Below, one piece after another: positions 1 to 6,554 of a DNA stretch of 11,514 bases; position 1 is the first letter of the stretch, and the number at the start of each line of letters is the position of its first letter. A program made the translations under genes and the position numbers. Source of the DNA: RXIX01 sp003989075 (GTDB taxonomy: Bacteria; Pseudomonadota; Gammaproteobacteria; Competibacterales; Competibacteraceae); NCBI GenBank assembly GCA_029780415.1, contig JAKOYN010000023.1, forward strand, positions 1 to 11,514, written 5' to 3'. The notes beneath the pieces are model-generated. The model made no database searches. It worked only from the letters and a program-made list of their open reading frames with translations, and was not told the origin of the DNA.

Positions 1-34
1 GCTACCGCAACAGACCGGCGATCACCGGCGAGGT

Positions 35-1399
35 TCAGCCCTTGATCCGCTCAAAGCCGGCCAGTGCTTCGGCGCGGCTGGCGGCGAAATCGATCACGGG
101 ACGCGGATAGGGCCCGCTAGCACTGTGTGCTGCCGGCAGCCACTGGCGGACAAAGGCACCGTCCGGATCGAACTGCTCGGCCTGACGCAGCGGATTGAAG
201 ATGCGGAAATAGGGCGCAGCATCGGTGCCACAGCCGGCAGTCCACTGCCAGCCCAGGCTGTTACTGGCCAGATCGGCATCGACCAGCGTATCCCAGAACC
301 AGCGCGCGCCTTCCTGCCAGGGAATGCGGCAGTTCTTGACCAGGAACGAGGCCACCAGCATGCGCACGCGATTGTGCATCCAGCCGCTGTGCCACAGTTG
401 CCGCATCCCGGCATCGATCAGCGGATAGCCGGTCTGGCCCTGCTGCCAGGCCTGCAACAGTTCGGCGTAATCGGTGCGCCACGGATAAGCGGCAAAGCGC
501 GCCTGTAAGGGCTGATCGGTGGTATGCGGCCAGTGGTAAAGCACATGGTGGGCGAATTCGCGCCAGCCGATTTCACGCAGGAAGGTGGCCGCGCCCTGGA
601 ACGACAGAGGATCGCCGCCGCTGGCCATGGCCACCGCTGCCCAGACCTGTCGCGGACTGATTTCGCCAAAATGCAGATGCGGCGACAGCCGCGACACGCC
701 AGCCCGTCCCGGCCAGTCGCGCCCTTGCGCATAGTCCATCAGGCCCGCAGCGCAGAACCGGTCGAGTTGCGCCAGCGCGCCAGTCTCGCCCACCTGCCAC
801 GCGGCGGCTAGACCCGTATCCCAGCGGATGCGCGGCAGCAGATCCAGCGCACCCAGCGGCAGCGAGTCCGGCCAATGTTCGGGGGCGGGTAGGGCGGGAA
901 TGGGCAATGCTGCCGGCGGTGGCAGGTGTTGCAGGCAGGCTTTCCAGAACGGTGTGAACACCTGATAGGGTGTCCGGTCAGCCTTCAGGACTGTCCACGG
1001 CTCCAGCAGCAGGGCGGCCTGATGGCTCTCGGCGTGGATGCCATCGGTGTGCAGTGCGGTTTTCAGGGCACGGTCGCGGGCGATGATGGCCGGTTCATAC
1101 AGCCGATTCCAGTACACAGCCGTCGCGCCGGTGTCGCGCAATAATTGCCGCAGTGTGGTCAGACTGTCGCCCTGGCGCAGAATCAGCCGCGACCCCAGCC
1201 CGCGCAGCGTAGCATCCAGCGCCGTCAGGCTGTGATGCAGCCACCAGCGTGATGCCGCACCCGGTTGCCACGGAGCTTCCTCCTGCGGGGCGTGAATGTA
1301 GACCGGAATGACCCGCGTGTGCCGGGTCGCAGCGTGATGCAGGGCCGGGTGATCGATAAGCCGCAGATCGCGGCGGAACCAGACAAGGGCAGTGGACAT
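35..1399 (-). CDS. phrB: Deoxyribodipyrimidine photo-lyase (class I CPD photolyase / cryptochrome family)
   Basis: This flavoenzyme would repair UV-induced cyclobutane pyrimidine dimers using blue or near-UV light. The 454-residue length is close to E. coli PhrB (about 472). The N-terminus (ALVWFRRDLRLIDHPAL) is the classic photolyase alpha/beta antenna-domain start. The C-terminal half is the helical FAD-binding domain: LHFGEISPRQVW, FLREIGWREFAHH, TGYPLIDAGMRQL, GWMHNRVRM and GWQWTAGCGTDAAPYFRIFNP. Tryptophans at the expected electron-transfer-triad positions are present (GWMHNR, PWQEG, GWQW), so the protein should be photoactive. The start is ATG; I see no strong Shine-Dalgarno before it. 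It is divergent from the ferredoxin gene that starts at 1524. Family certainty is very high; CPD rather than (6-4) substrate specificity is inferred from overall similarity to bacterial class I enzymes. Confidence 0.95.
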   Translation of the reverse strand: MSTALVWFRRDLRLIDHPALHHAATRHTRVIPVYIHAPQEEAPWQPGAASRWWLHHSLTALDATLRGLGSRLILRQGDSLTTLRQLLRDTGATAVYWNRLYEPAIIARDRALKTALHTDGIHAESHQAALLLEPWTVLKADRTPYQVFTPFWKACLQHLPPPAALPIPALPAPEHWPDSLPLGALDLLPRIRWDTGLAAAWQVGETGALAQLDRFCAAGLMDYAQGRDWPGRAGVSRLSPHLHFGEISPRQVWAAVAMASGGDPLSFQGAATFLREIGWREFAHHVLYHWPHTTDQPLQARFAAYPWRTDYAELLQAWQQGQTGYPLIDAGMRQLWHSGWMHNRVRMLVASFLVKNCRIPWQEGARWFWDTLVDADLASNSLGWQWTAGCGTDAAPYFRIFNPLRQAEQFDPDGAFVRQWLPAAHSASGPYPRPVIDFAASRAEALAGFERIKG

Positions 1400-1448
1400 G
1401 GTGGTTGACCGGTGGCAAGGGCAAGGGACGCACAGCGACGTGCTACAG

Positions 1449-1478
1449 TTGCGAAACCATTTTCAATGGCTGCGAAAC
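1449..1478. promoter_or_regulatory. Palindrome with flanking direct repeat in the phr/bfd divergent gap (candidate operator)
   Basis: A 13-bp inverted repeat, CCATT-N3-AATGG (1457-1469), sits between two copies of TGCGAAAC at 1450-1457 and 1471-1478. The copies are spaced exactly 21 bp start to start, about two helical turns. The location, 46-75 bp before the ferredoxin start codon, suits a repressor or activator site. Bfd genes are often iron (Fur) regulated, but by eye this is a poor match to the Fur consensus, so the binding protein is unknown. Confidence 0.3.
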
Positions 1479-1523
1479 GCCCGGTAAGGTTCCGTGCGCG
1501 ATCACTGAGGGGAGGCTGATTTC

Positions 1524-1805
1524 ATGTATCTGTGTCATTGTAAAGCGGTTACCGAAGAGCAGGTGCGTCAGGCGGTGGCTCAGGGCGCGCGCAGCCTCAG
1601 TGATCTGAGCATCCGTTTTGGTGTGGGCAGCGAGTGCGGGCAGTGCCACGTGGCCATTGAGGCCTGCCTGCGGGCCTGCCTGCCCGGTGCGGCGCCAGAC
1701 CCGATGCTGCGGCCGGTGCCGACTGTCGCGACGTCAACGGACAACACCCCGTCGGTGGCCGAAGCGGCCCCGGCGCGTGCAGCCTGGTTTGCCATTGATT
1801 TGTGA
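1524..1805 (+). CDS. bfd: Bacterioferritin-associated ferredoxin-like [2Fe-2S] protein with C-terminal extension
   Basis: The first 50 residues are a BFD-type [2Fe-2S]-binding domain. Cys4 and Cys6 (YLCHCKAVTEEQV) and Cys38 and Cys41 (GSECGQCH) have the C-x-C...C-x2-C spacing of Bfd ligands, followed by the usual IEACL helix. In characterised bacteria, Bfd passes electrons to bacterioferritin to release stored iron; that role here is inferred. The 93-residue protein is longer than canonical Bfd (about 64): residues 54-93 are a low-complexity Ala/Pro-rich tail with no recognised motif. A strong Shine-Dalgarno (GAGGGGAGG, 1507-1515) fixes the ATG at 1524. No bacterioferritin gene lies in the window. 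The gene is followed by a 177-bp gap before the glucan genes and probably forms its own unit. It could equally serve another Fe-S electron-transfer partner. Confidence 0.82.
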   Translation: MYLCHCKAVTEEQVRQAVAQGARSLSDLSIRFGVGSECGQCHVAIEACLRACLPGAAPDPMLRPVPTVATSTDNTPSVAEAAPARAAWFAIDL

Positions 1806-1876
1806 GGCAGGGTATTCGCTGCTGCCCGAAACCGTCCGTCTGGGCATTGTCGCAGCCTGCTTAACCGGAGGTTTCG

Positions 1877-1907
1877 TGGTAGGATTTCCGCAGCATGATC
1901 CGCTGCG
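1877..1907 (+). promoter_or_regulatory. Possible extended -10 promoter and hairpin upstream of the GH13 gene
   Basis: Within the 177-bp leader of the glucan module, TGG-TAGGAT (1877-1885) resembles an extended -10 element (4 of 6 to TATAAT plus the TG dinucleotide). No convincing -35 accompanies it. A 6-bp stem, CGCAGC (1889-1894) with GCTGCG (1902-1907), follows within the predicted 5' leader. Both are weak calls by eye. Confidence 0.25.
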
Positions 1908-1982
1908 CCCGCAAGCGCCGGGACCCGCCGCGATGCGGACTGGCTGCGGGGAGCATAATGAAAAATCCCTGGGGAGTTGCCG

Positions 1983-3266
1983 ATGCTGATCTATAACCTC
2001 TTTCCCTTGCTGGCCGGTCCGTGCGGAAACTGGGCGCCACATTTCGAGCGGGCCGCAGCCATGGGGTTCGATTGGATCTTCATCAATCCCGTGCAGAAGC
2101 CGGGCTACTCGGGCAGTCTGTATTCGATCGTCGATTACTTCCAGATCAACCCGCTGCTGGTCGATGCGGGCGCTAAGACCACACCCGAGCAGCAACTTCA
2201 GGCCGCGCTTGCCGCCGCCGATCGCCTCGGTCTCAAGGTCATGGTGGATCTGGTGATCAACCATTGCGCCTTCGATGCCGCGCTGACCCGCGAGCATCCG
2301 GAATGGTTCGTCCGTGAGGGTAATGGCGACATCGCTCATCCGTCCTGCATGGAGGACGGGCACAAGGTGGTCTGGGGCGATCTGGCCCTGTTCAATCACC
2401 ACCACACCCCCGATCCGGAAGGGCTCTACCGCTATTTCTACCGGATCGTCGAATACCTGCTGCAACTGGGCTTTAAGGGCTTTCGTTGCGATGCCGCCTA
2501 CCAGATCCCCGGTCATACCTGGCGGCGCCTGATCCACGAAGTGCGCCAGAAATACCCTGATACCCTATTCACTGCCGAAACGCTTGGCTGCACCGCCGAT
2601 CAGACCAAACAGACCGCTCAGGCCGGGTTCGACTATGTGTTCAACAGTGCCAAATGGTGGGATTTTCACGGCGCCTGGCTGATGGAGCAGTACCAGTTGG
2701 TGCGTGAAATCGCCCCATCGATCAGTTTTCCTGAAAGCCATGATACCGAGCGGCTGTTTCAGGAAGTCAATGGCAACGTCGCGGCAGTCAAGCAGCGCTA
2801 TCTGTTTACGGCGCTGTTCTCGGCCGGGGTGATGATTCCGATGGGCTTTGAATACGGCTTTCGCCGGCGCCTGCACGTCGTCAATACCCGCCCGGGCGAC
2901 TGGGAACAGCCGAATGTCGATCTGTGCGAGTTCATCACCCGCGTCAACGCGCTCAAGCAGCAGTACGCGATTTTTGGCGAGGAGTGCCCGACCACGGTGC
3001 TGCCCTATCAAAATCCGAATATCCTGCTGATGTGGAAGGCCTCGATCCGCACGCATGAAGAGGCGCTGATCATCCTCAACAAGGATCCCTGGAATCATCA
3101 GTATTTCTATGCCGAGAACCTGGGTAGCTATATCCAGGCCGGAGCACCGCTGCTGGATGTTTCACCCGAGTACGGCCTCGAATACATCCCGCGGCCGTTT
3201 TCCTATGACTTACGGCCCGGTCAGGCCTTTGTGATGGTCGCCAGCCGCGATCACATGCCCCACTGA
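1983..3266 (+). CDS. GH13 alpha-amylase-family glycoside hydrolase or transferase
   Basis: This is a 427-residue (beta/alpha)8-barrel enzyme acting on alpha-glucosidic bonds. The four GH13 conserved regions are visible: DLVINH (D89-H94); FRCDAAYQIP with Arg168 and nucleophile Asp170; AETLG with acid/base Glu199; and FPESHD with transition-state stabiliser Asp254. The catalytic triad is therefore intact. The N-terminus (LIYNLFPLLAG) starts straight into the barrel, with no signal peptide, so the enzyme is probably cytoplasmic. A small C-terminal domain of about 85 residues follows. The start was set at ATG 1983 rather than the in-frame TTG 1977 because GGGGAG at 1971-1976 lies 6 nt upstream. 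It is the first of four co-directional glucan genes, 98 bp before glgA. Subfamily and exact reaction (amylase, glucanotransferase or maltosyltransferase) cannot be read from the sequence. Confidence 0.87.
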   Translation: MLIYNLFPLLAGPCGNWAPHFERAAAMGFDWIFINPVQKPGYSGSLYSIVDYFQINPLLVDAGAKTTPEQQLQAALAAADRLGLKVMVDLVINHCAFDAALTREHPEWFVREGNGDIAHPSCMEDGHKVVWGDLALFNHHHTPDPEGLYRYFYRIVEYLLQLGFKGFRCDAAYQIPGHTWRRLIHEVRQKYPDTLFTAETLGCTADQTKQTAQAGFDYVFNSAKWWDFHGAWLMEQYQLVREIAPSISFPESHDTERLFQEVNGNVAAVKQRYLFTALFSAGVMIPMGFEYGFRRRLHVVNTRPGDWEQPNVDLCEFITRVNALKQQYAIFGEECPTTVLPYQNPNILLMWKASIRTHEEALIILNKDPWNHQYFYAENLGSYIQAGAPLLDVSPEYGLEYIPRPFSYDLRPGQAFVMVASRDHMPH

Positions 3267-3283
3267 ACGCTGCCGCCGCGCGC

Positions 3284-3320
3284 CGCCACCCCAGGGTTCT
3301 GGATGCAGCCCGGGGTGGCG
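3284..3320 (+). other. Strong GC-rich hairpin between the GH13 gene and glgA
   Basis: CGCCACCCC (3284-3292) pairs perfectly with GGGGTGGCG (3312-3320). Past one unpaired A, GGG (3294-3296) pairs with CCC (3309-3311), and CTG/CAG (3299-3301/3306-3308) closes a GATG loop. There is no U-tract downstream, so it is not a standard intrinsic terminator. An mRNA-processing or stability element that sets the GH13:glgA expression ratio is a reasonable inference. Confidence 0.6.
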
Positions 3321-3364
3321 TGGCCTACCGGGTCTGGCATTGGTAACGAGAAAGGACGGAATTC

Positions 3365-4837
3365 ATGTATATCGTAATGGTTGCTCCCGAATGCGCACCG
3401 GTGGCCAAGGTCGGTGGATTGGCCGATGTCATCTTTGGTCTGAGCCGGGAAATGGAAATCCGTGGCAATGAGGTCCACATTATCCTGCCCAAGTATGACT
3501 GCATGCGCTATGACCACATCTGGGGCCTGCAGATCAGCATGAAGGATCTGTGGGTGCCCTGGTACAACGGTGCGATTCACTGCACGGTGTGGTTCGGTTT
3601 CGTCCATGGCCGCAAGTGCTTCTTCATCGAGCCGCACTCGCCGGACAACTTCTTCAATCGCGGGCACTATTACGGTTTCCAGGATGATGTCAGTCGCTTC
3701 GCCTTCTTTAGCAAGGCGGCGCTGGAGTTTCTGCACAAGGACAACCGTCGTCCTGACATTATCCACTGCCACGACTGGCAGACCGGCCTGGTGCCGGTGC
3801 TGCTGTTCGAGCAATACGCCCAGGGCGGCATGCATCGCCAGCGGGTCTGCTACACCATCCACAACTTCAAGCATCAGGGCCTGACCGGCGAATACGCGCT
3901 GTGGGCCACCGGTCTGACCAACATTGCCCACTACTTCAACTTCGACCGCCTGCGTGACCACTTCAACCACACCGCGGTTAACCTGATGAAGGGCGGCATC
4001 GTCTATTCCAACTTCGTCACCACGGTGTCGCCAACACATGCCCATGAGGCGCGCTTTACCGATCAGGGCAGTGGCCTCGGTCCAACCCTGCACGTCCATC
4101 AGGCCAAGTTCGGCGGTGTACTCAACGGCATTGACTACGACGTGTCGAATCCCGAGGTCGACCCGCATATTCCCAGCCGCTATGGCGTCGAAACCCTGGA
4201 CGACAAGTACGCCAACAAGGATGCGCTGCGCGACCGGCTGTGGCTGCGCAAGGATTACAAGCCGATCATTGCCTACGTTGGGCGCCTCGACAGCCAGAAG
4301 GGCGTCAACCTGATTCACCACGCCATCTTCTACGCCCTGCGCAACAATGCCCAGTTCGTGCTGCTCGGCTCCAGCCCCGATCCGCACATCAACCACCATT
4401 TCTGGAATCTCAAGCGCCATCTCAACGATAACCCGGACTGCCATCTGGAGCTGGGCTTCGACGAGGAGCTGTCGCACCTGATCTATGCCGGCGCCGACAT
4501 GATCGTCATGCCCAGTCTGTTCGAGCCCTGTGGTCTGACCCAGATGATTGCCTTGAAATATGGCACGGTGCCGATCGTACGCGCCGTCGGTGGCCTCAGG
4601 GATACGGTGTTCGACAAGGATTATTCCGACAAGCCCTGGGAAGAGCGCAACGGCTACGTCTTTGAGGCTGCCGATCATGCTGGCCTGGAATCGGCGATGA
4701 ATCGCGCCATTGCCCTGTGGTTTGCCTTCCCGGATGATTTCCGCCAACTGATGGTGCATGGCATGCGCTACGATTATTCCTGGTGTCGGCCTGGTCAGGA
4801 TTATCTGAACATCTACGAGCACATCCGCTGCAAGTAG
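3365..4837 (+). CDS. glgA: Glycogen (starch) synthase, ADP-glucose dependent, GT5 family
   Basis: GlgA transfers glucose from ADP-glucose to the non-reducing end of alpha-1,4-glucan. The 490-residue length fits the family. The N-terminal Rossmann domain begins MYIVMVAPECAPVAKVGGLADV with the KxGGL motif (Lys15), followed by the HCHDWQTG motif at 134-141. The C-terminal GT-B domain holds AYVGRLDSQKG, LLGSSPDP, LSHLIYAGAD, and FEPCGLTQMIALKYG with Glu387, the retaining-GT glutamate region. Several stretches (LPKYDC, AALEFL, SSPDP, LSHLIYAGAD, DTVFDKDY, the RPGQDYLNIY C-terminus) read more like plant SSIII/SSIV and their bacterial relatives than E. coli GlgA; this is judged from memory. AAGGA at 3352-3356, 8 nt upstream, supports the ATG. 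It lies between a GH13 and two GH57 genes; no glgC is in the window. Confidence 0.96.
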   Translation: MYIVMVAPECAPVAKVGGLADVIFGLSREMEIRGNEVHIILPKYDCMRYDHIWGLQISMKDLWVPWYNGAIHCTVWFGFVHGRKCFFIEPHSPDNFFNRGHYYGFQDDVSRFAFFSKAALEFLHKDNRRPDIIHCHDWQTGLVPVLLFEQYAQGGMHRQRVCYTIHNFKHQGLTGEYALWATGLTNIAHYFNFDRLRDHFNHTAVNLMKGGIVYSNFVTTVSPTHAHEARFTDQGSGLGPTLHVHQAKFGGVLNGIDYDVSNPEVDPHIPSRYGVETLDDKYANKDALRDRLWLRKDYKPIIAYVGRLDSQKGVNLIHHAIFYALRNNAQFVLLGSSPDPHINHHFWNLKRHLNDNPDCHLELGFDEELSHLIYAGADMIVMPSLFEPCGLTQMIALKYGTVPIVRAVGGLRDTVFDKDYSDKPWEERNGYVFEAADHAGLESAMNRAIALWFAFPDDFRQLMVHGMRYDYSWCRPGQDYLNIYEHIRCK

Positions 4838-4844
4838 TCCTGCG

Positions 4845-4874
4845 CCGCCGCGTTCCGCCCCGGTCCAGCGGCGG
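4845..4874 (+). other. Hairpin between glgA and the first GH57 gene
   Basis: CCGCCGC (4845-4851) and GCGGCGG (4868-4874) form a perfect 7-bp stem with a 16-nt loop, starting 8 bp after the glgA stop codon. No T-run follows, so it does not look like an intrinsic terminator. It is the second hairpin in the glucan module, placed like the one at 3284-3320. Confidence 0.45.
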
Positions 4875-4952
4875 ATGCGGTGCCGGTCAGGATTCGCAGC
4901 GCCGGTTTTCGATCCTCATTACCGAGTTACCGTTACAGGAGAGCGCCACACC

Positions 4953-6416
4953 ATGAGCCAGCTTGCGGAATACGTCGATGGCCTGCCCAACATCTGCGGC
5001 GCCGAGTCGCTCGTGGAAGAGGCGCTGTGCGCCGGCCGCGACCGACCGGTATTCCTGCCGGAGAGCCGGGTTGATTTTGGCCGCATCCGCAGCGCCTGTG
5101 CCGTCGCCCTGCACATGCACCAGCCGCTGATTCCCGCTGGCGGCGGCGATCTGCACAATGCGGCGATTATCAGCAATCTCAAATACATGATGGATAACCA
5201 GGGTATTGGTGACAACCACAACGCTCCGGTTTTCCACTGGTGCTATAAGCGCATCGGCGAGTTCGTGCCGCAACTGATCCAGGAGGGCAAGGAACCGCGG
5301 GTGATGCTGGAATATTCCGGCACCCTGTTGCACGGTCTGCGCGCCATGGGCCTGAATGATGTCTTTGACGCGCTCAAGAACGTCACCTGCAATCCGGCCT
5401 ACCGGCGCGGGGTGGAATGGCTGGGCTGTCCCTGGGGTCACGCTGTGGCGCCCTCGACCCCGGCGCAGGATTTCCGTCTGCACGTCAAGGCCTGGCAACA
5501 TCACTTTGCTGCCATTTTCGGTCTGGAAGCGCTCGGGCGGGTGCGTGGTTTTTCGCCCTCGGAGATGGCGCTGCCCAACCATCCCGATACTGCCTATGAT
5601 TACATCAAGACTCTTAGGGACTGTGGCTATCAGTGGCTGCTGGTACAGGAGCACACGGTCGAGCAACCCGGGAATGGCTGGGGTCCGGAACTCAAGCACC
5701 TGCCGCACCGGCTGGTGTGCACCAACTCACGCGGTGAAAGCGTCGAGATCATCGCCATCCTCAAGACTCAGGGCAGCGATACCAAGCTGGTGGCGCAGAT
5801 GCAGCCGTATTACGAAGCCAAGAGCCTGTCGCGCTGGACGTTGGCCGGTCAGTCGGTGCCACCGCTGGTGACGCAGATCGCCGATGGCGAGAATGGCGGG
5901 GTGATGATGAACGAATTCCCCGGCATGTTCTTCCAGGTGGCGCACGAAGCGTCCGGTTCGGATACGCCGATGATGAATGCCACCGAATACCTGGAGCATC
6001 TGTTTGCCGCGGGCATTCGGCAAAGTGACCTGCCGGCAGTACAGCCGCTGTTTCAGAAGCGCATCTGGGACCGATTCCAGCCTGGCGATGGCCCGGAGAG
6101 GCTGGAAAAAACCATTGCCGAGCTGAAAAATGAAGATGGCCGCTTTCACATGGAGGGCGGCAGCTGGACCAATGATATTTCCTGGGTGCGCGGCTATGAC
6201 AATGTGCTTGGGCCGATGGAGAAGGCCAGTGCGCTGTTTTACGAGAAGATTCTGAAGCCCGGTGTGGTGTCCAGCGATCCGCGTTATCGCAATGCGCTGT
6301 TTCACCTGATGTGTTCGCAGACCAGTTGCTATCGCTATTGGGGGCAGGGTCTGTGGACCGACTACGGTCGGGAGATCTGCCGCCGGGCGAGTGCGATCGT
6401 CGAGGCGGACTTCTAG
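4953..6416 (+). CDS. Glycoside hydrolase family 57 protein (first of a pair)
   Basis: This is a 487-residue GH57 enzyme, a retaining alpha-glucan hydrolase or transferase class. Visible motifs: HQP at 56-58 (region 1), EYSGTLLHGL, GFSPSEMALP with predicted nucleophile Glu204 (region 3), and ADGENGG with predicted acid/base Asp311 (region 4). The C-terminal helical part carries QTSCYRYWG. The catalytic pair is intact, unlike the inactive amylase-like GH57 homologues. About 50 residues precede the first barrel strand. An in-frame ATG at 4875 would add 26 residues, but CAGGAGAG (4936-4943) lies just before ATG 4953 and the extra stretch has no family resemblance, so 4953 is preferred. There is no signal peptide, so it is likely cytoplasmic. 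It is 115 bp after glgA and 138 bp before a second GH57 gene. Candidate activities are amylase, 4-alpha-glucanotransferase or branching enzyme; the sequence does not decide. Confidence 0.91.
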   Translation: MSQLAEYVDGLPNICGAESLVEEALCAGRDRPVFLPESRVDFGRIRSACAVALHMHQPLIPAGGGDLHNAAIISNLKYMMDNQGIGDNHNAPVFHWCYKRIGEFVPQLIQEGKEPRVMLEYSGTLLHGLRAMGLNDVFDALKNVTCNPAYRRGVEWLGCPWGHAVAPSTPAQDFRLHVKAWQHHFAAIFGLEALGRVRGFSPSEMALPNHPDTAYDYIKTLRDCGYQWLLVQEHTVEQPGNGWGPELKHLPHRLVCTNSRGESVEIIAILKTQGSDTKLVAQMQPYYEAKSLSRWTLAGQSVPPLVTQIADGENGGVMMNEFPGMFFQVAHEASGSDTPMMNATEYLEHLFAAGIRQSDLPAVQPLFQKRIWDRFQPGDGPERLEKTIAELKNEDGRFHMEGGSWTNDISWVRGYDNVLGPMEKASALFYEKILKPGVVSSDPRYRNALFHLMCSQTSCYRYWGQGLWTDYGREICRRASAIVEADF

Positions 6417-6424
6417 GCGCTTGG

Positions 6425-6523
6425 CCGTGGGCACGGCTGCTGTCCGGCAGTGCGTGCGGCCTGTGTCGTCGGCAGTCTGGAAAGAACCAGGGCGGGCAGT
6501 GCCGTGTCCCGGTGCCGTCTGCC
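6425..6523 (+). other. GH57-GH57 gap with two small inverted repeats
   Basis: The 138-bp gap between the GH57 genes holds GCCGTG/CACGGC, a near-continuous palindrome at 6425-6438. It also holds a GGCAG...CTGCC pair around the GC-rich stretch at 6497-6523. Neither is followed by a T-run, and no promoter stands out. Read-through from the upstream gene seems likely. Confidence 0.3.
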
Positions 6524-6554
6524 GTGATAGTTGATTGCAGGAGAACGATAAATC

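Noticed and set aside
1..34. Partial feature at the left edge
   Set aside because: Only a short tandem-like CCGGCGATCA/CCGGCGA motif is visible; nothing can be assigned in 34 bases.
1806..1826. GGCAG...CTGCC repeat just after the bfd stop as a terminator
   Set aside because: The stem is only 5 bp with an 11-nt loop and no following T-run, too weak to call.
1734..2537. A 267-codon minus-strand open frame spanning the bfd tail, the gap and the GH13 start
   Set aside because: It runs through the GH13 barrel region in antisense and shows no family motif; it is best read as a GC-bias shadow.
1983..3266. Calling the GH13 gene glgE (maltosyltransferase)
   Set aside because: Its four GH13 regions do not match GlgE as I recall it and the N-terminal GlgE domain is absent, so only the family is given.
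3251..4822. A 523-codon open frame antisense to the whole of glgA
   Set aside because: Its translation matches no family I recognise, while the opposite strand has full GlgA motifs. Long antisense open frames are common opposite GC-rich genes because of third-position G/C bias.
4875..4952. N-terminal 26-residue extension of the first GH57 protein from ATG 4875
   Set aside because: The Shine-Dalgarno at 4936-4943 points to ATG 4953, and the extra stretch overlaps the 4845-4874 hairpin region with no protein-family resemblance.
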